Source: Parapedobacter sp964613725
Lineage (GTDB): Bacteria; Bacteroidota; Bacteroidia; Sphingobacteriales; Sphingobacteriaceae
NCBI GenBank assembly: GCA_964613725.1
Contig: CAZTJY010000162.1
Span: forward strand, 1 to 6,410
Reading direction: 5' to 3'
Length of the DNA: 6,410 nucleotides
Below, in pieces: positions 1-6,410 of this stretch (its first letter is position 1; every line of letters starts with the position of its first letter). The notes below the pieces were generated by a model. That model worked only from the letters and a program-made list of their open reading frames with translations. It did not search any database and was not told the DNA's origin. The position numbers were made by a program, and so were the translations under genes.

Positions 1-2332
<2,332 letters not shown>

Positions 2333-2343
2333 GATCGAGCGGG

Positions 2344-2351
2344 TCCTCCCT
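2344..2351 (-). promoter_or_regulatory. Ribosome binding site of the NRPS gene
   Basis: On the minus strand AGGGAGGA ends 11 nt before the ATG at 2330-2332. It is a strong Shine-Dalgarno match at slightly long spacing. It supports this start, which also coincides with the usual N-terminus of a condensation domain. Confidence 0.6.
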
Positions 2352-2358
2352 CAGATTC

Positions 2359-2393
2359 TGTCCGGGCGGCAGGTCCGTGTGCATGCCCGGACA
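2359..2393. repeat. 9-bp perfect inverted repeat just upstream of the NRPS gene
   Basis: TGTCCGGGC (2359-2367) and GCCCGGACA (2385-2393) are exact inverted copies separated by 17 nt. The near arm is 26 nt from the NRPS start codon, next to its ribosome binding site. It could be an operator with half-sites about 26 bp apart centre to centre, or a hairpin in the mRNA leader that limits access to the ribosome binding site. The sequence does not decide between these, and I do not recognise the motif as a known operator. Confidence 0.55.
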
Positions 2394-2528
2394 ATCCGCC
2401 TTGACGCGGCATCGCGGCCCTTTGGCGTTTGTTGTTGGCCGTGCCTTGTCGAATCGCGATGCGTGAATGTGATTTCTAGTTGAAGGCTTCCGCCTGCCCC
2501 ATCGGGCTTTGACAGCAATTTCTGGAGG

Positions 2529-2566
2529 ACGCCGTACTCGGAAGGCAGTAGAACTGCGGACGGCGT
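2529..2566. repeat. Nested inverted repeat (7-bp outer, 5-bp inner stem)
   Basis: ACGCCGT (2529-2535) pairs with ACGGCGT (2560-2566), and inside it GCAGT (2545-2549) pairs with ACTGC (2553-2557) around a 3-nt loop. The 8-bp palindrome TGACGTCA (2566-2573) abuts the outer arm. No T-run follows on the minus strand, so this is not a terminator in that direction. It may be a protein-binding site upstream of the NRPS or chance structure in GC-rich DNA. Confidence 0.4.
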
Positions 2567-2652
2567 GACGTCATCGCGTCGGCTTCAAGGGCAACGGGAG
2601 CCACCAAAGCCCGCGCAGGCGCGGCGTCCGGCGGGGATAAAACCGGAGGGAG

Positions 2653-2736
2653 TTTTCTTCTTCCGTGGAAGAGAAAAGAAGGGAGAAGGTAGAAGAAAGA
2701 CACGACCCGAAGCTGCCGGCCTTCTTCCTTCTTCTC
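2653..2736. repeat. Purine/pyrimidine tracts with competing inverted-repeat arms
   Basis: On the plus strand a pyrimidine arm (2653-2664) is followed by a nearly pure purine tract (2667-2700) and a second pyrimidine arm (2720-2736). The purine tract can pair with the first arm (TTTTC and TCTTCC-type blocks with a one-base bulge, 2653-2677) or with the second (2671-2689 with 2720-2736, small bulges). The two pairings use overlapping bases and so exclude each other. The composition stands out sharply from the GC-rich surroundings. Function is unknown. Confidence 0.5.
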
Positions 2737-2746
2737 ACTGCAAACA

Positions 2747-2792
2747 AAACGACGCCTCCGGACGGGTCGGCTCCCATCCGAAGACGCCGTTT
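2747..2792 (-). terminator. Rho-independent terminator of the response regulator gene
   Basis: Read on the minus strand, 2792-2773 and 2766-2747 form a 20-bp stem with no mismatch if G-U pairs are allowed, around the 6-nt loop AGCCGA. The base of the stem is followed by a T-rich run (TTTTGTTT, counting the last stem bases). It starts 20 nt after the TGA at 2813-2815. The wobble pairs work only for RNA made from the minus strand (they are A-C mismatches on the other), which fixes the direction. It should end transcription of the signalling genes before the NRPS. Confidence 0.88.
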
Positions 2793-2812
2793 CGTTCAAG
2801 CCATCGCGCGGA

Positions 2813-3466
2813 TCAGCGATCCGGCGCGATCAGGCCCAGCCGCATGGCGCAGCGTACGAGGCCCGCGACGTCGTGGATGTCGAGGCGGTCCATCAGCTGG
2901 GCGCGGTGGGTTTCGACGGTCTTGAAGCTGAGGTTCAGCATGGCGGCGATCTGCTTGCTGGTGTTGCCCTCGGCAATCAGCTGCAGGATCTCGCGCTGCC
3001 GCGGCGTGAGCAGCTGGCGCGTGCGCGGCTGGACCTTGTTGCGACCGAGACAGGAGTCGATCACGCTGCGCGATATCGCCGGGCTCAGGAAGGTCTCGCC
3101 GCGAGCGACGGCGCGCACCGCGGATTCCAGCTCGGTGGTCGCCGCGGTCTTCACCATGTAGCCGGAAGCGCCGGACTTCAGTGTCTGCATGACGTACTGC
3201 TCGTTGGCATGCATGGACAGCATGATGACGTTGGTTTCCGGCACGGCCGCCTTCAGCTTCGGCAGCGCGTCCAGGCCGTTGAGCTCGGGCATGGTGATGT
3301 CGACGATGGTGACGTCGGGCTTCTTCTCGCGAGCGATCTTGATGAGGTCCAGGCCGTTTTCGGTTTCGGCCACGACCTTCACGTCATGCATCTCTTCCAG
3401 CAGGGCGCGCAGCCCCGCGCGGAACAGGGCGTGGTCATCCGCAAGCATTACGCTTATCTGTTTCAT
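2813..3466 (-). CDS. NarL/FixJ-family response regulator (REC + LuxR-type HTH)
   Basis: A 217-residue cytoplasmic transcription regulator, the usual length for the family. Residues 1-120 are a receiver domain: acidic pair D10-D11, phospho-acceptor D56 in VDITMPELNG, S84 in the switch position and K106 in YMVKTAA. Residues about 150-212 are a LuxR-type helix-turn-helix: LTPRQREILQLIAEGNTSKQ, with the recognition helix around FKTVETHRAQL. All phosphorylation residues are present, so it should be controlled by a kinase; the HisKA_3 kinase at 5406-6398 is of the matching class and is the natural partner (inference). I chose the ATG at 3464-3466 because GGAGGAG lies 9 nt upstream and the receiver fold begins at once. 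An upstream TTG at 3533-3535 would add 23 unrelated residues. The gene lies 72 nt after the GGDEF-EAL stop and ends at a strong terminator, so it is probably the last gene of the unit. The regulon is unknown; the adjacent NRPS is a candidate. Confidence 0.96.
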   Translation of the reverse strand: MKQISVMLADDHALFRAGLRALLEEMHDVKVVAETENGLDLIKIAREKKPDVTIVDITMPELNGLDALPKLKAAVPETNVIMLSMHANEQYVMQTLKSGASGYMVKTAATTELESAVRAVARGETFLSPAISRSVIDSCLGRNKVQPRTRQLLTPRQREILQLIAEGNTSKQIAAMLNLSFKTVETHRAQLMDRLDIHDVAGLVRCAMRLGLIAPDR

Positions 3467-3475
3467 GTTGTTCGA

Positions 3476-3482
3476 CTCCTCC
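3476..3482 (-). promoter_or_regulatory. Ribosome binding site of the response regulator gene
   Basis: GGAGGAG on the minus strand, 9 nt before the ATG at 3464-3466. It decides the start in favour of this ATG over the TTG at 3533-3535. Confidence 0.8.
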
Positions 3483-3511
3483 GTTATCCAGCTCAATCCT
3501 GTATGCAGATC

Positions 3512-3529
3512 GCGGTCCGCCCTGACCGC
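3512..3529. repeat. Small hairpin between the GGDEF-EAL and response regulator genes
   Basis: GCGGTC (3512-3517) and GACCGC (3524-3529) form a 6-bp perfect stem with a 6-nt loop in the 72-nt gap. No T-run follows it on the minus strand, so it should not terminate transcription. It may stabilise or process the shared mRNA, be an operator, or be chance. Confidence 0.35.
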
Positions 3530-3538
3530 AGGCAAGCT

Positions 3539-5239
3539 TCAGTGCAGGCGCCGGCGCAACCACTCGCCGGCATCTTCCGCCGGCATTGGCCGGCTGAACA
3601 GAAAACCCTGGCCTTCGTCGCACTCGTTGGCGCGCACGAAGACGCCTTGCGCCTCGGTCTCGATGCCTTCGGCGACGACGCGCAGTCCGAGGCGCTTGCC
3701 CATGGCGATGATGGCCTCGGTGAGCGCGATGTCGTCGTCATCGCTGGGAACACCGGCAATGAAGCGGCGATCGACCTTCAGGTATTCCAGCGGCAGCTGC
3801 TTGAGCAGGTGCAGGGAAGACGAACCGCTGCCGAAATCGTCGATGGCGAGCCGTACGCCCAGCCGGTGCAGCCTGTGCATCGACTCGGTCGCTGCCGGAT
3901 GGTCTTCCATCACGGCGAGCTCGCTGATCTCGAACTCGATGCGCTCCGGCGCGATGCGGTGTTCCGCGAGCAGCGCCTCGACCTGCTCGGGCAGCGTGTC
4001 GTTGCGGAACTGGCGTGCGGAAAGATTGATGGCCATTCTCGCCGCCGGCATGCCTTCGGCATCCCAGCGCGACAGCTGGCGGCAGGCATCGTTCAGCACG
4101 CGCGAGGTGAACGCTTCCGTCATGCCGGCATCCTCGAGCAGCGGGATGAAGCGCGCCGGCGGCACGTTGCCGTATTGCTCGCTGTGCCAGCGCGCCAGCG
4201 CTTCCATGGCGACGACGCGCCCGGTGCGCAGGTCCAGCCGCGGCTGGTAGCAGAGGTTCATCGCATCGCTTCCGATCGCATCGCGAAGCCCGCCGAGCAG
4301 GGCAAGCGTCTCGAAGGCACGCCCGGACATTTCCTCGGAATAGAAACGGAAGGCGCGGCGGCCGGTGCGCTTGACGGAGTACATGGCCGCGTCGGCATTG
4401 CGCAGCAGCGAGGCGGCATCGCCGGCATCACCCGGATAGCAGCTGATGCCGATGCTTGCGCCGGCCTCGATGCGGCGACCCTGGATGGTGAACGGTGCGG
4501 CGAGCTCGATGAGGATCTTCTGCGCGGCCACCGCCGCATCCTGCGGCGCGGTGATGCCGTCCAGCAGCACCACGAACTCGTCGCCGCCCAGCCGGCCGAT
4601 GACGTCGTTGCCGCGCACGCAGCGGCGAATGCGCCGCGCGATGCAGCGGAGCAGTTCATCGCCGAAGGCGTGGCCGAAGGTGTCGTTGATGCGCTTGAAG
4701 CGGTCGATGTCCAGGAACAGGCAGGCGAGCATTTCACCGTGGCGCTCGGCGCGCTGCATGCAGGCGCTGACTTCCTCCATGAACCTGCCGCGATTGGCCG
4801 TGCCGGTAAGCACGTCGTGCTGCGCCAGCCAGGCCAGTTCCCTTTCCTGGCGCTTGCGTTCGGTGATGTCGAGGGCGAAGCCTTCGAGGTGCAGCGGACC
4901 GCCGGGATCGGGGCGCACCACGGCGCCGCGATGCCAGACCCATTTCTGCGCACCGTTCTGGCATCGGATGCGGTGTTCCAGCGCGAACGGACGGCGCGAG
5001 CGCGCGGCGCGGCTGACGCTGCGCAGAACCTGCATCCTGTTGTCCGGGTGAATCAGCATTGCCAGTTTCTCGCTGCCTTGATCCATGAAATGTTCGGGGC
5101 CGACACCGCAGAGGTCAGCGATCTGCCGGCTGACGTACTCCACCTTCCCCTTCCGGCCCATCACGAAGCGATAGACCACGCCCGGCAGGCCCGCGATGAG
5201 ACTTTCCATTCGGCGCATCGCGGCGAGGGCGTCGGTCAT
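3539..5239 (-). CDS. PAS-GGDEF-EAL protein: dual diguanylate cyclase / c-di-GMP phosphodiesterase
   Basis: A 566-residue soluble protein that could both make c-di-GMP from two GTP and cleave it to pGpG. No membrane segment or signal peptide is seen. Residues about 11-125 are a PAS/PAC sensor ending in the typical ALDITERKRQ junction. Residues about 135-300 are GGDEF: DVLTGTANR (142-150), FLDIDRFKRIND with metal-binding D177/D179, an RxxD inhibitory site (R209-D212), and GGDEF itself at 218-222. Residues about 315-560 are EAL: E346-A-L, N405 in INLSARQF, E437 in FEISE, D467-D468 in AIDDFG, K488 in YLKVD, E524/E527 in AEGIE and Q544 in GQGFLFSR. Every catalytic residue I can place is present, so neither half looks degenerate; the net direction may depend on the PAS signal. 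I prefer the ATG at 5237-5239, preceded by ACGGA at 6 nt, because the PAS fold begins shortly after it. The in-frame ATG at 5357-5359 would add 40 cysteine- and arginine-rich residues without a domain (606 in total). It lies between the kinase and regulator genes on the same strand. Confidence 0.95.
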   Translation of the reverse strand: MTDALAAMRRMESLIAGLPGVVYRFVMGRKGKVEYVSRQIADLCGVGPEHFMDQGSEKLAMLIHPDNRMQVLRSVSRAARSRRPFALEHRIRCQNGAQKWVWHRGAVVRPDPGGPLHLEGFALDITERKRQERELAWLAQHDVLTGTANRGRFMEEVSACMQRAERHGEMLACLFLDIDRFKRINDTFGHAFGDELLRCIARRIRRCVRGNDVIGRLGGDEFVVLLDGITAPQDAAVAAQKILIELAAPFTIQGRRIEAGASIGISCYPGDAGDAASLLRNADAAMYSVKRTGRRAFRFYSEEMSGRAFETLALLGGLRDAIGSDAMNLCYQPRLDLRTGRVVAMEALARWHSEQYGNVPPARFIPLLEDAGMTEAFTSRVLNDACRQLSRWDAEGMPAARMAINLSARQFRNDTLPEQVEALLAEHRIAPERIEFEISELAVMEDHPAATESMHRLHRLGVRLAIDDFGSGSSSLHLLKQLPLEYLKVDRRFIAGVPSDDDDIALTEAIIAMGKRLGLRVVAEGIETEAQGVFVRANECDEGQGFLFSRPMPAEDAGEWLRRRLH

Positions 5240-5285
5240 TGAAATTCCGTAACGGCTCCGGTCGAGAGACTGCGGTCTTTCCCGT

Positions 5286-5319
5286 CCCGGCGAACGCTCT
5301 ACCGCGTCCGCCTGCCGGG
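5286..5319 (-). repeat. Bulged hairpin in the GGDEF-EAL leader
   Basis: On the minus strand CCCGG (5319-5315) pairs with CCGGG (5290-5286). After a 4-nt bulge, CGGACGC (5310-5304) pairs with GCGTTCG (5297-5291), including one G-U pair, around a 6-nt loop. No T-run follows, so it is not an intrinsic terminator. It ends 46 nt before the preferred GGDEF-EAL start. Confidence 0.4.
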
Positions 5320-5334
5320 TTTTCCAACAGTCTC

Positions 5335-5353
5335 CGGTGCACGCAGTGCACCG
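5335..5353. repeat. Perfect 8-bp inverted repeat with 3-nt centre
   Basis: CGGTGCAC (5335-5342) and GTGCACCG (5346-5353) are exact inverted copies around three bases. The site lies 52 nt after the kinase stop and right behind the alternative GGDEF-EAL ATG at 5357-5359. It could be a dyad operator of about 19 bp, or an RNA hairpin. No T-run follows, so a terminator is unlikely. If the upstream ATG were used, this hairpin would sit in the first codons, which argues mildly for the later start. Confidence 0.5.
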
Positions 5354-5405
5354 AGCCATCGGTTATTTCATCCATTTGGCGCCCCCCTCGAACGCCTTGA
5401 TGGAC

Positions 5406-6398
5406 TTACCCCTGTGCCGGCAGGGTAATCACCACCCGCACGCCGCGGCCGCGCGACGACTCGATCTCGAGTCCGCCGCCGAGCACCGCGACCCTTTCCT
5501 TGATGCCCAGGAAACCGAGCTGGCTGCCCTTCTCGTGCACCAGCGCGGCACTGGCGTCGAAGCCGACGCCGTCGTCGCGCACCTCGCAATGGATGAGGTG
5601 CCGGCGCTCCTCGAGCAGGATCCAGACGTTGCTCGCATGCGCATGCTTGACGGCGTTGTTGAGCAGTTCCTGGATGCAGCGGTACAGCGCCGTCTCGATG
5701 GTGGACGGCAGCCGCCGCTGGATGCGGTCTTCCACGTGGATGGCAAGCCCGGTGCGCTTGATGACGCTGTCCGCCAGGAACTCCACCGCCCCCGACAGGC
5801 CGGAATTCTCCAGCACGCGCGGGCGCAACTCGTGGGAGATGCGCCGAAGATCGCGCTCGAGCTCGTCGAGCAGCTCGTGCGCCTTGCGCAGTTCCTTCTT
5901 GCCCTCGTCATCGACGTGCTTGGCGATCGCGTAGAGGGAAATGTGCACGCAGGCGAGATACTGGCCGGCGCCGTCATGGATGGCGTGCGCGATGCGGCGG
6001 ATCTCGTCCTCGAGCATTTCGTTGAGATGCCGCATGGCGGTGCTGGCTTCGCGGTAGCCGCGGCTGGTCATCTCGTAGGCCGAGAGGAACTCGGAAAGCA
6101 CCACGCCGGCCATGCGGTAGTGGTTGTCGCTGAACTGGATGTCGCGATTGCCGGAGAAGATCTCGCCCATCGCCTCGTGATGCATCTCGGCGATGCTGAG
6201 CAGGCCGAGCTCGTCGACGACGGCCTCGCGGCCGAGCTCGTAGACCTCCAGCAGGACTTCCTCGAGATTCTCGAACAGATAGCGGCGCAGCAGCTGCGCG
6301 TAGCGGCGGCGGATGGAATGCAGGCGGCGGCCGCGCTGCACGCCATCGGGCGGGATCTGCACCTTGTTCCGTCGCTCCACGAGCCGGATCGGCGTCAT
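5406..6398 (-). CDS. Soluble NarL-type (HisKA_3) sensor histidine kinase
   Basis: A 330-residue kinase expected to autophosphorylate and pass phosphate to a NarL-type regulator, most simply the one at 2813-3466. No transmembrane segment is visible, so it should sense a cytoplasmic cue or a partner protein. Residues about 28-125 form a helical N-terminal domain of hydrophobic heptad-like stretches (YAQLLRRYLFENLEEVLLEV), which reminds me of RsbU-type N-terminal domains; that is a guess. The HisKA_3 dimerisation region spans about 126-195, with phospho-acceptor H141 in AHAIHDGAGQ. The HATPase domain follows: N box ELLNNAVKHAHAS (N247/N248), G1 box DDGVGF (275-280) and LGFLGIKERVAVLGGGLEIES (G2, about 294-314). 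All key residues are present. It ends with TAA at 5406-5408. The ATG at 6396-6398 has AGGGG only 3 nt upstream, and the frame stays open to the window edge, so the true start may lie further upstream. It is probably an early or first gene of the signalling unit. Confidence 0.93.
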   Translation of the reverse strand: MTPIRLVERRNKVQIPPDGVQRGRRLHSIRRRYAQLLRRYLFENLEEVLLEVYELGREAVVDELGLLSIAEMHHEAMGEIFSGNRDIQFSDNHYRMAGVVLSEFLSAYEMTSRGYREASTAMRHLNEMLEDEIRRIAHAIHDGAGQYLACVHISLYAIAKHVDDEGKKELRKAHELLDELERDLRRISHELRPRVLENSGLSGAVEFLADSVIKRTGLAIHVEDRIQRRLPSTIETALYRCIQELLNNAVKHAHASNVWILLEERRHLIHCEVRDDGVGFDASAALVHEKGSQLGFLGIKERVAVLGGGLEIESSRGRGVRVVITLPAQG

Positions 6399-6410
6399 CG
6401 ACCCCTGCGG

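Larger units (their letters stand above)
2333..2812. other. Non-coding region between response regulator and NRPS
   Basis: About 480 nt without a credible gene. Short open frames exist on both strands, but they are low-complexity, lack recognisable domains and overlap the terminator and the purine/pyrimidine tracts. In transcription order it holds the response regulator terminator (2792-2747), complementary purine/pyrimidine arms (2736-2653), a nested hairpin (2566-2529) next to the palindrome TGACGTCA (2566-2573), a 9-bp inverted repeat (2393-2359) and the NRPS ribosome binding site. The NRPS promoter should lie here, but I see no convincing sigma-70 or sigma-54 pair on the minus strand. Confidence 0.75.
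5240..5405 (-). other. Structured leader between the histidine kinase and GGDEF-EAL genes
   Basis: About 165 nt without a convincing gene. In the minus-strand RNA it can form a perfect 8-bp hairpin (5353-5335) and then a bulged hairpin (5319-5286). A strong Shine-Dalgarno-like GAGGGGGG (5382-5389) lies 6 nt before an ATG at 5373-5375. That ATG opens an 86-codon frame (to 5115) which runs out of phase into the PAS region. The frame has no recognisable domain; it could be chance, a coupling leader, or a sign of an old frameshift. I see no clear promoter and no match to the c-di-GMP riboswitch consensus. Confidence 0.45.

Noticed and set aside
2509..2514. TTGACA on the plus strand as a -35 promoter element
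   Set aside because: There is no acceptable -10 element at 16-18 nt and no plus-strand gene for it to serve.
2604..2625. GC-rich hairpin (CCGCGC/GCGCGG) as a terminator or REP-like element
   Set aside because: The loop is only 2 nt, the following T content is weak, and no second copy is seen in the window.
2476..2799. A 107-codon minus-strand open frame in the intergenic region (and a similar 68-codon one)
   Set aside because: It starts inside the terminator stem, runs through the purine/pyrimidine tracts and has low-complexity sequence without domains.
3467..3535. N-terminal extension of the response regulator from a TTG
   Set aside because: The extra 23 residues precede the first beta strand of the receiver domain, and a strong ribosome binding site is placed correctly for the internal ATG at 3464-3466.
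2873..5242. A 789-codon open frame on the plus strand
   Set aside because: It mirrors the response regulator and the GGDEF-EAL gene in the same codon register and even spans the gap between them. The translation has no recognisable fold, so it is an antisense artefact.
5240..5405. A c-di-GMP riboswitch ahead of the GGDEF-EAL gene
   Set aside because: I looked for the conserved core of the known c-di-GMP riboswitch classes and did not find it; the hairpins present do not match their layout.

Overview
The window is GC-rich, densely coded chromosomal-type DNA. All four genes I can support lie on the minus strand, so transcription runs from right to left. The GC-biased codon use, the NarL/HisKA_3 two-component proteins, the PAS-GGDEF-EAL protein and a modular nonribosomal peptide synthetase (NRPS) suggest a soil- or plant-associated proteobacterium, perhaps gamma or beta. 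That placement is inference; there is no rRNA or other phylogenetic marker here.

Layout in transcription order. (1) 6398-5406: a soluble, NarL-type sensor histidine kinase. (2) 5405-5240: a gap of about 165 nt that can fold into two compact hairpins. (3) 5239-3539: a PAS-GGDEF-EAL protein whose cyclase and phosphodiesterase motifs both look intact. (4) 3466-2813: a NarL/FixJ-type response regulator, followed at 2792-2747 by a strong intrinsic terminator. (5) 2812-2333: a non-coding stretch of about 480 nt rich in inverted repeats and in purine/pyrimidine tracts. (6) 2332 to the left edge: the first 777 residues of an NRPS (condensation domain, then most of an adenylation domain), cut by the window edge.

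The kinase and the response regulator belong to families that pair with each other, and the c-di-GMP enzyme sits between them. A reasonable model is one signalling unit that couples a cytoplasmic signal to both transcription and c-di-GMP level. The terminator separates this unit from the NRPS, so the NRPS probably has its own promoter. The NRPS could still be a target of the response regulator, but nothing in the sequence proves it.

The most unusual point is in the NRPS. Its N-terminal condensation domain has the right architecture, but the catalytic HHxxxDG motif reads CRGLLDW, so both histidines are gone. The adenylation domain that follows has intact core motifs A1-A4, a slightly altered A5, and a pocket that I read as threonine-like. 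A second theme is non-coding: a 20-bp-stem terminator, competing purine/pyrimidine arms, a 9-bp inverted repeat just ahead of the NRPS, and a structured leader ahead of the GGDEF-EAL gene. Two very long plus-strand open frames are antisense mirrors of the real genes and are not annotated.
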